NCBI RefSeq assembly: GCF_004332155.1
Contig: NZ_SJDV01000014.1
Coordinates: 1 to 40,776, forward strand
DNA length: 40,776 bases
Source: Gramella sp. KN1008
Lineage (GTDB): Bacteria; Bacteroidota; Bacteroidia; Flavobacteriales; Flavobacteriaceae
Direction of reading: 5' to 3'
The translations under genes were made by a program, and so were the position numbers. A model generated the notes under the pieces. That model saw only the letters and a program-made list of their open reading frames with translations. It had not been told where the DNA came from and ran no database searches. Positions 8,802 to 17,690 of this stretch are shown here, one piece after another. Each line of letters begins with the position of its first letter. Positions within the stretch are counted from its first letter, which is position 1.

Positions 8802-9792
8802 GGCTTTTAGAGCACTTCTATATATTATTCTATTGCTATTCATCATCATCATGATAGCGAACTGGAGATATAATTTTTTCACTATAAAAGGGGACGGTTG
8901 GTCCATTGGAATGAATACACTTACCAATGTATTTGAAGAAGAACCCGTGAAAAACAGCATTATTCTGGATAAAGAATGGTTTAATAGGCAAACCGCTGGA
9001 TCAACGCAGTTTTTAGCAGATCCATTCATTTTTATTGAAGATAGCACTCATTACATATTTTTTGAACATCAGGCCGAAGGTAATGCGAATATAGGTCTAT
9101 TAACATCAAGAAATGGGGAGGATTTTCAATTTGAAGGAGATATTCTGGATGAGGATTTTCATTTATCTTTTCCTCAGGTTTTCAAGTGGGATGGGGATTA
9201 TTACATGCTCCCTGAATCAAAACAATCGGGAAATGTGTTGTTATATAAAGCAGATAGTTTTCCACGTAAATGGAGTGTTTCTGATACCTTAATTAAAGAT
9301 GTTACTTTTAAAGATCCAGCTATACTTATTTCTGATTCTATTAAGTTGATCAGTGTGAGTGATGAAAATTTAAAACAAACCATTTATTCTTCAAAAAGTT
9401 TAACCGGCCCATGGGTTAAAAGTGATAATTTTAAGGAGCGCTATGGTGATGAAACAAGGGCGGGAGGTAATTTTTTTCAGGTAGGAGATGAATGGTTTTT
9501 ACCTTTACAAAGAAATAATAGAGGGTATGGCTCTGGCATTTCTTTATACAAATTAAAATATACTAATAAAGAAATTAAATTTGAGAAGTATGCGGAATCA
9601 TATTTAGATAAAATAGACACTCTCAAATGGTTTAATAGGGGTATGCACCACCTGTCTGTTCTGCCATATAAAGGCAGGTTCAAAATTGTATTCGACGGAG
9701 ATATAAAATCTCCTGAAAAAGAAAGAATCGCTAATTGGAAAGCTTCCCTAAAGTATAATTTTTATGACCTAAGACGAATATTTATTGAATAG
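8794..9792 (+). CDS. membrane-anchored GINT1_N-like beta-propeller protein
   Basis: This 332-residue protein has an N-terminal hydrophobic segment (about residues 7-23) that would anchor it in the membrane. The rest has repeated blade-like motifs: QFLADPFIF (72-80) followed by HYIFFEHQAEG, HLSFPQVFKWDGDYYMLPES (123-142), TFKDPAILI and GMHHLSVLPYKGRFKIVFDG. This pattern matches the GH43-like propeller found at the N-terminus of plant glucosamine inositolphosphorylceramide transferase (GINT1) and of several bacterial polysaccharide proteins. The GT domain of the plant enzyme is absent. It starts at a GTG overlapping the previous gene by 8 nt and overlaps the next by 8 nt. A sugar-binding or transferase-accessory role is inference. 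Confidence 0.65.
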   Translation: MNKAFRALLYIILLLFIIIMIANWRYNFFTIKGDGWSIGMNTLTNVFEEEPVKNSIILDKEWFNRQTAGSTQFLADPFIFIEDSTHYIFFEHQAEGNANIGLLTSRNGEDFQFEGDILDEDFHLSFPQVFKWDGDYYMLPESKQSGNVLLYKADSFPRKWSVSDTLIKDVTFKDPAILISDSIKLISVSDENLKQTIYSSKSLTGPWVKSDNFKERYGDETRAGGNFFQVGDEWFLPLQRNNRGYGSGISLYKLKYTNKEIKFEKYAESYLDKIDTLKWFNRGMHHLSVLPYKGRFKIVFDGDIKSPEKERIANWKASLKYNFYDLRRIFIE

Positions 9793-10594
9793 AGATTATA
9801 AAAATATCAACCAACGACAGAGGGAATTCTATAATACTAAAAAAAAGAACGTTGCAACCCGAATATGGTCTTATTTTAGAAATGGAGCTTTAAATAGGAT
9901 AAAAAAGAGGATTGGAGTGGAGCATGATATATATGAATTACACAAAGCTTGGTTTGGGGACCTCTCCAATAAAAAAGTTCTTGATTTAGGCTGTTTCGAA
10001 GGAAATTCTCTAAGTTTTTATCTCGCTCAGAATTCTAAAGAGTATTTAGGGATAGATCTAAGCCCCAAAGGCATAAATAATTTAAGCCAGCGAATTTTAA
10101 AGATTCCCGGTGCCAGGGCTGAGGTGATCGATTTCCTATCAGAAGACTTCAAAGAAAAAGATTTTGACCTGATTTACGCTTATGGGGTTCTTCATCATTT
10201 TAAAGATGTTGATGAACTTATTTCCAAGTTAAACGAGAAGTTATGCAACGGAGGTGAGATCGTAAGCCACGACCCATTGCAAACCAGTCTTCCTATAAAA
10301 TTGATCAGAAGTATATATAGACCATTTCAAAGTGATAAGGACTGGGAATGGCCTTTTTCAAAAAAGACCTATTATAAATTTGAAGAAGCATTTGAAATTA
10401 GAGGACGAAGAGCAGTCCTTGGTAAAGCTAAATGGAGTGTTTTTGCAAATCTGTTGCCGGTTTCTGAAGAAAAGAAAATTAATAAAGCAAAATTATGGCA
10501 TCGTGAAGACTGGGAAATGTCTGCCCATTCTGATAAACATATGTTTACCTGTATGCATTTAAGTTTACATATGGTCAAAAAACCTGTCAAATGA
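9785..10594 (+). CDS. class I SAM-dependent methyltransferase
   Basis: A 269-residue methyltransferase of the class I Rossmann type. The N-terminal part (1-60) precedes motif I VLDLGCFEGN (65-74). The acidic ribose-binding residue is D91 in YLGIDLSPKG, and DLIYAYGVLHHF (about 137-148) corresponds to motifs II/III. The C-terminal region (about 170-260) is variable and probably binds the acceptor. The start is TTG at 9785, overlapping the preceding gene by 8 nt, and the end overlaps the next gene in an ATGA. A sugar O-methylation or chain-terminating cap is plausible from context. The substrate is not identifiable. Confidence 0.8.
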   Translation: MNRDYKNINQRQREFYNTKKKNVATRIWSYFRNGALNRIKKRIGVEHDIYELHKAWFGDLSNKKVLDLGCFEGNSLSFYLAQNSKEYLGIDLSPKGINNLSQRILKIPGARAEVIDFLSEDFKEKDFDLIYAYGVLHHFKDVDELISKLNEKLCNGGEIVSHDPLQTSLPIKLIRSIYRPFQSDKDWEWPFSKKTYYKFEEAFEIRGRRAVLGKAKWSVFANLLPVSEEKKINKAKLWHREDWEMSAHSDKHMFTCMHLSLHMVKKPVK

Positions 10595-11706
10595 AGTTTG
10601 CAATTTTCACTCATGTAATTCACCATAAGCATGAAAGAAGATATTATGCCTACAGTCCTTATGTAAGGGAGATTAATTTGTGGTTAAGATATGTTGATGA
10701 GGTACACATAGTAGCCCCTCTATCCAAGACCTCCAAAACCAGAGATTTAGGAGAAGATTATATTCATCATAATTTAAATTTTATAGAAATTTCTTCTTTT
10801 AATCTTCTAAACTTATTAGAATTCCTCAAGGCGCTAGTTAAAATTCCAGTCAATTTTTACAAAATTATTGCTGCGATGCGTCAGGCAGATCATTTGCATA
10901 TTAGATGTCCTGGCAATATTGGTATGTTAGCTGTTATAGCTCAGATCTTTTTTCCGAAAAAATCTAAAACCGTTAAGTATGCAGGGAATTGGGATCCAGG
11001 CGCCAGGCAACCCTGGACTTATAATCTGCAAAAATGGATATTGAGTAATACTTTTTTGAGCAGGAATATCAAGGTTTTAGTCTATGGAGAGTGGAAAAAC
11101 CAAACAAGAAATATAGTTCCCTTTTTTACGGCAAGTTTTTCAGAAGAAGAACGAGAAACTGTTTTAAAAGAATTTAAACCTCCCTTCCAGTTTATCTATT
11201 CCGGAAATATGGTTGAAGGCAAAGGCTTGAAGGAAACAATTGGTATGATGAAATCCTTAAGGGAACTTGGCCTGAATTGTAAATTGGATATTTACGGGGA
11301 TGGGGTTATGGAGAATAGACTCATGCAAATGGTTCAGGAATTAGAGCTTGATCAAATTATAGTTTTCAAGGGCCGTGCGAATCTGGGAGATTTGAAACAA
11401 GCTTACCGTAAAGCTCACTTTTCTGTGTTGCTTTCTAAAAGCGAAGGATGGCCTAAGGCCATTGCAGAAGCTATGTTTTTTGGTTGTGTGCCGATTGGTA
11501 CTTCGGTTTCTTGTGTTAGATGGATGATGGGTGAGGGAGAAAGAGGCATAATAATTAACAATCCTGAAGGAAGCCGGGTTGCAAAAAAAATATCTAAATT
11601 ACTCACTTCCTCTGGAGAATTGGTAGAAAAATCCCGAATGGCACAGCAATGGTCTCAGATCTATACTACCGAGAAATTCAGTTCTGAAATAAAAAAAATG
11701 CTATGA
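10591..11706 (+). CDS. family 4 glycosyltransferase
   Basis: A 371-residue GT-B protein. Its C-terminal domain begins around FIYSGNMVEGKGLKE, the GT4 strand before the donor pocket, and has the E-x7-E motif in SEGWPKAIAEA (about 284-294). A GT4 C-terminal pattern KFSSEIKKML closes the protein. Its ATG overlaps the methyltransferase stop (ATGA, 10591-10594) and its own stop overlaps the next ATG in the same way, so four consecutive genes here are coupled. It acts in the cytoplasm on the lipid-linked oligosaccharide. Donor and linkage are unknown. Confidence 0.83.
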   Translation: MKFAIFTHVIHHKHERRYYAYSPYVREINLWLRYVDEVHIVAPLSKTSKTRDLGEDYIHHNLNFIEISSFNLLNLLEFLKALVKIPVNFYKIIAAMRQADHLHIRCPGNIGMLAVIAQIFFPKKSKTVKYAGNWDPGARQPWTYNLQKWILSNTFLSRNIKVLVYGEWKNQTRNIVPFFTASFSEEERETVLKEFKPPFQFIYSGNMVEGKGLKETIGMMKSLRELGLNCKLDIYGDGVMENRLMQMVQELELDQIIVFKGRANLGDLKQAYRKAHFSVLLSKSEGWPKAIAEAMFFGCVPIGTSVSCVRWMMGEGERGIIINNPEGSRVAKKISKLLTSSGELVEKSRMAQQWSQIYTTEKFSSEIKKML

Positions 11707-12758
11707 GGATACTGCAGCTTATAGATACGCTTAATCCAGGTGGAGCTGAAAGAATGGCTCTGAATTATTTTTTAGCTGGTAAAAAGTGCGGATTTGAAAG
11801 CTATATAGCAGTAAGTAGAGAGGAAGGTTTTCTCGCAGAACAGATCAGGTATAGTCCGGGTTATAAATTTTTAAAAAAATCGAATGCGGCAGATCTTTTA
11901 GCATTCTATAAATTGAAAAAGATTATTTCTTTCCATAAAATAGATATTATTCAGGCTCATGGAAGCTCCTTGTTTTGGGCAGTTTTATGCAAGATTACTG
12001 GGAGTAAAGTTAAGGTTGTGTGGCATGATCATTATGGGGATAGCGAAAATTTAGATAAGAGGAAAAGCGTATTATTAAAAAAAGCATCAAGATATTTTGA
12101 TGGTATTATCAGTGTAAATAATAATTTGAGAAACTGGGCTAAGCATACATTAAAATTTAAAAAGCCTTTAATTTATTTACCTAATTTCGTAAACCAGCCA
12201 ATAAGTTTAGAAAGAAAAGAATTACCTGGAGGTTGTCAATTTAAAATTGTTTGTGTAGCTAATCTACGTCCCCAAAAAGATCACTTTACTTTAATCAAAG
12301 CCTTTAAGGTGATCCAGCATAAATTTGATGTTTCTTTGCACTTGTTTGGACGACATTCAAACGATGCTTACTTTTTTGAAGTAAAAAGCCTGGTTGAAAA
12401 TAATCCAGGAATTTTTTATCACGGAGAAGTGAGTACTGTTATGAATTTTCTAGCAAATGCCAATATGGGAGTGTTATCATCAAATTCTGAAGGATTGCCT
12501 TTGGCACTACTGGAATATGGTATGGCCGGTTTACCTGTGATTTGCACTAAAGTAGGTGAATGCAGCAATATTATTGAAGATGATGGAATTTTAGTGGAAG
12601 CAAATAATCCAGAAGAATTGGCTTTGGCAATGAAATATTACCTGGAAAATAGGGAGAAATCTAAACAAGATTCTATAAATTTCAATAGAAGGATAAAAAA
12701 CGATTATTCTGAGGAAGCTATTCTATCAGAATTTCAAAAGTTCATCTCAAAAATCTGA
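11703..12758 (+). CDS. family 4 glycosyltransferase
   Basis: A 351-residue GT4. The N-terminus, ILQLIDTLNPGGAERMAL (about 3-20), is the classic glycine-rich donor-proximal loop. The C-terminal domain has IVCVANLRPQKDH (about 182-194) and the E-x7-E motif in SEGLPLALLEYGMAGLP (about 262-278). It lies in an ATGA overlap with the upstream GT4 and 3 nt before the polymerase gene. It shares only general family features with the upstream GT4 and is not a recent duplicate. The sugar added is unknown. Confidence 0.85.
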   Translation: MRILQLIDTLNPGGAERMALNYFLAGKKCGFESYIAVSREEGFLAEQIRYSPGYKFLKKSNAADLLAFYKLKKIISFHKIDIIQAHGSSLFWAVLCKITGSKVKVVWHDHYGDSENLDKRKSVLLKKASRYFDGIISVNNNLRNWAKHTLKFKKPLIYLPNFVNQPISLERKELPGGCQFKIVCVANLRPQKDHFTLIKAFKVIQHKFDVSLHLFGRHSNDAYFFEVKSLVENNPGIFYHGEVSTVMNFLANANMGVLSSNSEGLPLALLEYGMAGLPVICTKVGECSNIIEDDGILVEANNPEELALAMKYYLENREKSKQDSINFNRRIKNDYSEEAILSEFQKFISKI

Positions 12759-12761
12759 ATC

Positions 12762-14129
12762 TTGAGCAAGGAAAGTTACATAAACAATCAATTTTATATC
12801 AGGATGCTTCTTATTCATCTGGGGTATGGGTTTTTGATTTTTCTGTTTCCTGAGTTATCGAAAATAATTCTCCTTGTAATAATGGCATCCTTTCTATTTG
12901 TTATTTTAGATAGAAAGAATAAAGGTAATGAAGCCTTAATGGCTGCTGCTTATATTGCAGGGGGAGAGGTCTTCTTTAGGCAAACTGGTGCTCTTTTTTT
13001 CTGGGAAACTGGTAAATATGCCGTAATTATATTTCTATTAATAGGGATGTTCTTTAAAGGTGCTAGCTCTAAAACAGTACCCTATTGGCTATACCTTCTT
13101 ATTCTTTTTCCAGGTGTTTTAATAGCTTCCTTTAATTTTAGTTATGATGCCGAAGTTCGGAAGTTGATAGCTTTTAACCTGGCGGGACCTGTTTGTTTGG
13201 GTATTTCTGCATTATACTGTTATTATAAAAAAATAAAAAGAGAAGATTTTCAGAGAGTTTTATTGATGCTATTAATGCCTTTAGTAGCACAGATGACTTA
13301 TTTATATTTCTATACACCCAGTATGGAAGAGGTGAGAATTAGTTTATCCGGTAACTATGCAGCAACAGGAGGTTTTGGCCCAAATCAAATCGCTACGGTA
13401 TTTGGCATGGGATGTTTCCTTTTAGCAACAAGGCTATTTACTATTAAGGATAAATTAATTAATTTAATAGATATTGCTCTTTTAATACTTATGGGATATA
13501 GAGGAATAATCACCTTTTCCAGAGGTGGGATTATTACAGGAATCGCCTGCATAATCGCATTTTTAATTTTTTTCTACTATAAGCAGAGTAGTACAAAAAG
13601 AATCGAAGGAACAAATCTTAGAATATTAGTTTTAATTGGAATTTCTATCGCCATATGGATATTTTCATCTTTGGAAACGCGTGGATTAATAGGTAATCGT
13701 TATACTAATCGTGATGCAGCTGGCCAATTAAAAGAGGATATTACCACGGGAAGGACTGAATTGATTACTACTGAACTAACAGCTTTTTACAAGCATCCCA
13801 TTACCGGGATCGGAGTTGGAAAAGGTATTGAATACCGGGAAGAGAATTTAGGTATAAAGATAGCAAGCCATAACGAAATTAGTAGGTTACTTGCAGAACA
13901 TGGGGTTTTAGGAATATTCGCGTTATGTATTCTTATATTTGTCCCATTGATATTCTGGTTTAAATTTCAAAATAATTATTATTTTCTGGCCTTTGTTGCA
14001 TTTTGGTTCCTGACCATTAATCATTCGGCTATGCGTATTGCTTTGCCGGCGTTCGTGTACGGACTGGCGTTATTGTATATTGTAGATGAGAAAAAGAATA
14101 CTGTACATAGGAAACGACTTGCAGGTTAA
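12762..14129 (+). CDS. O-antigen polymerase/ligase family membrane protein (Wzy/WaaL-like)
   Basis: A very hydrophobic 455-residue protein with about ten to twelve predicted membrane segments. A periplasmic loop near residues 320-370 carries the family signature: DITTGRTELITTELTAFY, then KHPITGIGVGKG and SHNEISRLLAEHGVLG. That arrangement (GR..L, HP..G.G.G, HN..., L.E.G) is typical of Wzy_C/O-antigen ligase proteins. It would join undecaprenyl-linked repeat units or transfer glycan to a lipid or protein acceptor. The start is TTG at 12762, 3 nt after the previous stop. The last 44 nt overlap the next gene. Polymerase and ligase cannot be told apart by sequence. Confidence 0.8.
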   Translation: MSKESYINNQFYIRMLLIHLGYGFLIFLFPELSKIILLVIMASFLFVILDRKNKGNEALMAAAYIAGGEVFFRQTGALFFWETGKYAVIIFLLIGMFFKGASSKTVPYWLYLLILFPGVLIASFNFSYDAEVRKLIAFNLAGPVCLGISALYCYYKKIKREDFQRVLLMLLMPLVAQMTYLYFYTPSMEEVRISLSGNYAATGGFGPNQIATVFGMGCFLLATRLFTIKDKLINLIDIALLILMGYRGIITFSRGGIITGIACIIAFLIFFYYKQSSTKRIEGTNLRILVLIGISIAIWIFSSLETRGLIGNRYTNRDAAGQLKEDITTGRTELITTELTAFYKHPITGIGVGKGIEYREENLGIKIASHNEISRLLAEHGVLGIFALCILIFVPLIFWFKFQNNYYFLAFVAFWFLTINHSAMRIALPAFVYGLALLYIVDEKKNTVHRKRLAG

Positions 14130-15102
14130 TAGTTTTACCGCTACCTATATCTCTTTTTTCAGCAAGATGCTGAAAAAAGAGGGGTATAAAGTAAGAACTG
14201 CTTCCACCCGTAATAATAAAGCACTTCGCCTTGGAGAGATGCTTTCCATGATTATTCGTTATAAGGATTCCACCGATATTGTGCTTATAGATACCTATGG
14301 AGCGATGAATTTCTATTATGCATATCTTGTTGGTAAAGCCTGCCAGATGCTTAATATGGAATATATACCAATTCTCCATGGCGGTAATCTGCCTGAGCGT
14401 TTGGAAGGTTCAAGGAAACTAAGCGAGAGCCTTTTCGGAAATGCAAAAATAAATATAGCTCCTTCCAAATTTCTATATGACAGTTTCAGGTCTTATGGTT
14501 TTGACAATCTGCAAATAATACCCAATTCCATTAATACTGAAAATTATCCTTTTAAGGAACGGGCAGACTTTCGACCAAAACTTTTATGGGTAAGAAGATT
14601 TCAGAAAAGGTATAATCCCCTGATGGCTTTAAAGGTCTTGCAAATAATCAAAAAAAAATATCCTGCTGCCAGTTTATGTATGGTGGGACCGGAAAAGGAC
14701 GGCAGCATGGCTACCTGTAAAAAGCTTGCAAAAAAGTTTGATCTGGATGTGAGGTTTACGGGCAAGCTCAAAAAGAAACACTGGGCGCAGCTTGCTTCTA
14801 ATTATGATTTCTTCATCAATACCACGTCAGTTGATAATACTCCCATAAGTGTTATTGAAGCAATGAGTCTTGGTCTGGCCGTTGTGAGTACTAATGTAGG
14901 CGGAATGCCGGTACTGATCAGAGATGGGCATGACGGAATTCTCGTGCCTGAAGATGATGAGCGAGCTATGGCCTCAAAAATTATTGAGCTGATGGAAAAT
15001 CCGGTTGAGGCAAAAAGAATATGCGAAAATGCAAGGAAAAAGGTGGAGCTTTATGACTGGAACCTTGTTAAGGAGCAGTGGAACAAGTTACTCGCTTCAT
15101 GA
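14086..15102 (+). CDS. family 4 glycosyltransferase, first of a tandem paralogous pair
   Basis: A 338-residue GT4 that opens RKRILYIGNDLQ and carries a C-terminal core with LLWVRRFQKRYNP (about 167-179), CMVGPEKDGS (about 203-212) and INTTSVDNTPISVIEAM. In the usual E-x7-E position the first acidic residue is Asp (DNTPISVIE). It resembles the next gene along its whole length, with shared blocks such as LVLIDTY/IVLIDTY, LHGGNL and VVSTNVGG. The ATG lies inside the end of the polymerase gene, an unusually long 44-nt overlap. It probably adds a sugar to the repeat unit. Confidence 0.84.
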   Translation: MRKRILYIGNDLQVNSFTATYISFFSKMLKKEGYKVRTASTRNNKALRLGEMLSMIIRYKDSTDIVLIDTYGAMNFYYAYLVGKACQMLNMEYIPILHGGNLPERLEGSRKLSESLFGNAKINIAPSKFLYDSFRSYGFDNLQIIPNSINTENYPFKERADFRPKLLWVRRFQKRYNPLMALKVLQIIKKKYPAASLCMVGPEKDGSMATCKKLAKKFDLDVRFTGKLKKKHWAQLASNYDFFINTTSVDNTPISVIEAMSLGLAVVSTNVGGMPVLIRDGHDGILVPEDDERAMASKIIELMENPVEAKRICENARKKVELYDWNLVKEQWNKLLAS

Positions 15103-16109
15103 AAAAAGTCCTCTATATTGGCAATAAACTTTCAAGACACGGGGCTGCTCCCACAAGTATAGATATCCTCCCTCAGTATCTGGCTAAGGAAGGTTTCCGG
15201 ATGAAGACGGCTTCCTCAGCAAAAAATAAATTCTTTCGTTTGTTTCACATGATCTGGAGTGTGATTTTAAACTCAGGGAAAGCTGATCTTGTTTTAATAG
15301 ATACATACAGTACTTCAAATTTCTGGTATGCTGTTTCGTGTGGAGCGGTTTGCCGTATACTCAATGTGCCTTATGTATTTATTTTACACGGTGGAAATCT
15401 TAAAATGCGTTTTTCAAAGGTTTCCCAATGGATACTTGAAATTTTTAAAGCAGCAAAAGCAAATGTTGTGCCCTCTCAATATCTACTGGAAAAATTGGAA
15501 CCAATTGGTTTCCTTAATCTAAAACTTATACCTAACTGGATAGATCTTAAAATGTATCCTTTTAAACTGAGAACTAACTTAAGTCCCAGATTGCTGTGGG
15601 TCAGGTCCTTTGATGAAGTATATAATCCAGGAATGGCCCTGGAAGTAATAGAAAGTTTACAGGAAGATCATTCTGATGCCCAACTTTGCATGATTGGACC
15701 TGAAAAAGATGGTAGTCTTCAAAGATCGGAATCCATCGCCAGAGAGAAGAATTTACCAATCCAGTTTAAAGGAAAACTTAGCAAAGAGGAATGGATAGAT
15801 TTATCAAAGGATTTTGATATCTTCATTAATACTACTTCAATAGATAATACTCCTGTTAGCTTAATTGAGGCCATGGCTTTGGGATTACCTGTAGTTTCAA
15901 CAAATGTAGGTGGGATTCCATATATGATAGATGATGAGGTAAACGGAATTCTGGTTAAGTCGCAAAAGCCTGAAGAAATGTTCCATGCAATCCACAATTT
16001 GCTTAAAAATCCTGATTCAGCTGAAACTTTAAGTTGTAATGGGCGAAAAAAAGTGGAGGAGTATGACTGGTCTCATGTAAAGCCGTTGTGGTTAGAATTG
16101 CTAAGCTAA
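15099..16109 (+). CDS. family 4 glycosyltransferase, second of a tandem paralogous pair
   Basis: A 336-residue paralogue of the preceding GT4. The start is placed at the ATG at 15099 (MKKVLYIGNK) and not at the in-frame GTG 21 nt earlier. It overlaps the upstream TGA in the standard ATGA arrangement and aligns with the paralogue's start. Shared blocks include LVLIDTYSTSNF, LHGGNLKMRF, LLWVRSFDEVYNPGMAL, CMIGPEKDGS and INTTSIDNTPVSLIEAM, again with Asp in the first E-x7-E position. Two neighbouring diverged copies suggest duplication followed by specialisation for consecutive sugars or linkages. Specificity is unknown. Confidence 0.85.
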   Translation: MKKVLYIGNKLSRHGAAPTSIDILPQYLAKEGFRMKTASSAKNKFFRLFHMIWSVILNSGKADLVLIDTYSTSNFWYAVSCGAVCRILNVPYVFILHGGNLKMRFSKVSQWILEIFKAAKANVVPSQYLLEKLEPIGFLNLKLIPNWIDLKMYPFKLRTNLSPRLLWVRSFDEVYNPGMALEVIESLQEDHSDAQLCMIGPEKDGSLQRSESIAREKNLPIQFKGKLSKEEWIDLSKDFDIFINTTSIDNTPVSLIEAMALGLPVVSTNVGGIPYMIDDEVNGILVKSQKPEEMFHAIHNLLKNPDSAETLSCNGRKKVEEYDWSHVKPLWLELLS

Positions 16110-16150
16110 AAATTATATATTTAGCCCCCAGTCCTGAATGCAATTTAACC

Positions 16151-17545
16151 ATGTCTAAAAAACCAATTTTCCATTTCGAGATCTCAGAACGTAAGGTCCT
16201 TTTACGTTTGTTTGATATGGTAGCTGTACTGCTTACGCTGGCTGTGGTGGGAGTTGTATTTGAATTCGATTATTTTAAAATAAATGCCGATTACTGGAAC
16301 TGGACCCTGGTTTTCCTGATATACTTGAACCTTTTTGCCAGTATTTTTGAGCTTTATGACCTTCAGAAGGCCGATAGGTTTGACAGTGTAATTAAGAATG
16401 TGCTTCTTACCTCGAGCCTTACGGTTCTTTTTTATATCCTAACTCCGTTCTTTACTCCAAGTCTTCCAGCAAATCGTTTGCAGATACTCTTTTTCTTTCT
16501 TTCAATTGCCGGAGCACTACTTCTTTGGCGTTTTTTGTATATAAGTCTTATCTCATCTCCCAGATTCTATAAACGAGTGTTAGTAGTAGGTGATTCCTTT
16601 GATATCAAGCTTATAGCCGAATCCCTTCAAAAGACCGATCCAAATTATGTGGTGGTGGGATACGTGAATACAGATGATAAACTCAAAACTAAATTTCAAA
16701 AAGAAAACCTGATACGTTTTGAAGTGAATGAATTGCAGGGAGCTATCGAAAAATATCATATAAATGAAGTGGTTGTGGCCAGTGCCTATCAGAAGGGGCT
16801 TATGTTGCCATTATATAACGAATTAAGTGAGCTTCTTAAAAAAGGTTTTCCCATACGGGATTACACGCAGGTCTATGAAGAGATCACCAGAAGGATTCCG
16901 GTTCAGAATGTAGATAAGGATTTTTATAAATATTTTCCTTTTAGCAGAAGTAACCAGAATAAGTTCTATCTGTCTGTTTTCAGAATATTAGATATTCTGG
17001 TTTCTTTTATCGGGCTCATTTTCTGTGCCTTTATTCTGCCTTTTGTAATTCTTGGTAACCTTTTAGGGAACAGGGGTAAACTCTTTTATACACAGGAGAG
17101 GGTAGGGAAAAATGGAAGGATCTTCAATATTCTGAAGATGAGAACCATGGTACATGATGCCGAAAAATCTGGGCCCCAGTATGCTCAAAAGAATGATTAC
17201 CGGGTAACCAAATTTGGTCGCTTTTTAAGAAGATCAAGAATTGATGAAATTCCGCAATTCTACAATGTTCTTAAAGGAGATATGAGTTTGATAGGTCCCA
17301 GACCTGAAAGGCCGGTATTCGTCAAGGAATTATCTGAACTTATCCCCTTTTATGAGACCAGGCATATCGTAAAGCCGGGATTAACTGGATGGGCACAGGT
17401 TATGGCCAATTATGGGGATTGCCATGATGACAGCCTGGAGAAACTTCAATATGATCTTTATTATATAAAGCATCGTGGAATATTCCTCGATCTAAGTATC
17501 CTTTTAAAAACATTGAGTACGGTGATCTTCTTCAGAGGACAGTGA
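16151..17545 (+). CDS. polyprenyl-phosphate sugar-1-phosphate transferase (WbaP/WcaJ-type initiating enzyme)
   Basis: A 464-residue membrane enzyme that would move a sugar-1-phosphate from a UDP-sugar to undecaprenyl phosphate, starting repeat-unit synthesis. The start is taken as ATG 16151 (MSKKPIFHFEISERK), because an open extension back to 16088 overlaps the previous gene and looks non-coding. Four N-terminal transmembrane segments and a Rossmann-like CoA-binding region (RVLVVGDSFDIKLIAE) precede the C-terminal sugar-transferase domain. That domain has a reentrant helix, then FYTQERVGKNGRIFNILKMR, IDEIPQFYNVLKGDMSLIGP and the conserved RPE, and PGLTGWAQV. It closes the operon, so initiation and assembly genes are cotranscribed. 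Confidence 0.88.
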   Translation: MSKKPIFHFEISERKVLLRLFDMVAVLLTLAVVGVVFEFDYFKINADYWNWTLVFLIYLNLFASIFELYDLQKADRFDSVIKNVLLTSSLTVLFYILTPFFTPSLPANRLQILFFFLSIAGALLLWRFLYISLISSPRFYKRVLVVGDSFDIKLIAESLQKTDPNYVVVGYVNTDDKLKTKFQKENLIRFEVNELQGAIEKYHINEVVVASAYQKGLMLPLYNELSELLKKGFPIRDYTQVYEEITRRIPVQNVDKDFYKYFPFSRSNQNKFYLSVFRILDILVSFIGLIFCAFILPFVILGNLLGNRGKLFYTQERVGKNGRIFNILKMRTMVHDAEKSGPQYAQKNDYRVTKFGRFLRRSRIDEIPQFYNVLKGDMSLIGPRPERPVFVKELSELIPFYETRHIVKPGLTGWAQVMANYGDCHDDSLEKLQYDLYYIKHRGIFLDLSILLKTLSTVIFFRGQ

Positions 17546-17589
17546 TATCTGTTTGCAGTGCTCAGTCAAAAGTTAGCAGTGGATAGCTA

Positions 17590-17638
17590 TAAGCAATAAG
17601 TTTTAAGCTCTAAGCTCTAAGCTCTATGTTTTATGGTA
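17590..17638. repeat. degenerate heptamer tandem array (TAAGCTC-like, 7 units)
   Basis: Seven successive 7-bp units read TAAGCAA, TAAGTTT, TAAGCTC, TAAGCTC, TAAGCTC, TATGTTT and TATGGTA. Three central units are identical and the outer ones keep the initial TA. The 7-bp period is the same as in the array on the other side of lnt, although the sequence differs. Confidence 0.7.
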
Positions 17639-17690
17639 GCAGCATTTGGGGCCTTAGTCGGCAGTTTGAGGTTTTTATATTCCTGCTGCG

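Noticed and set aside
16088..16150. N-terminal extension of the initiating sugar transferase
   Set aside because: The extra 21 residues overlap the preceding GT4 gene and do not resemble family N-termini. The ATG at 16151 gives the usual start.
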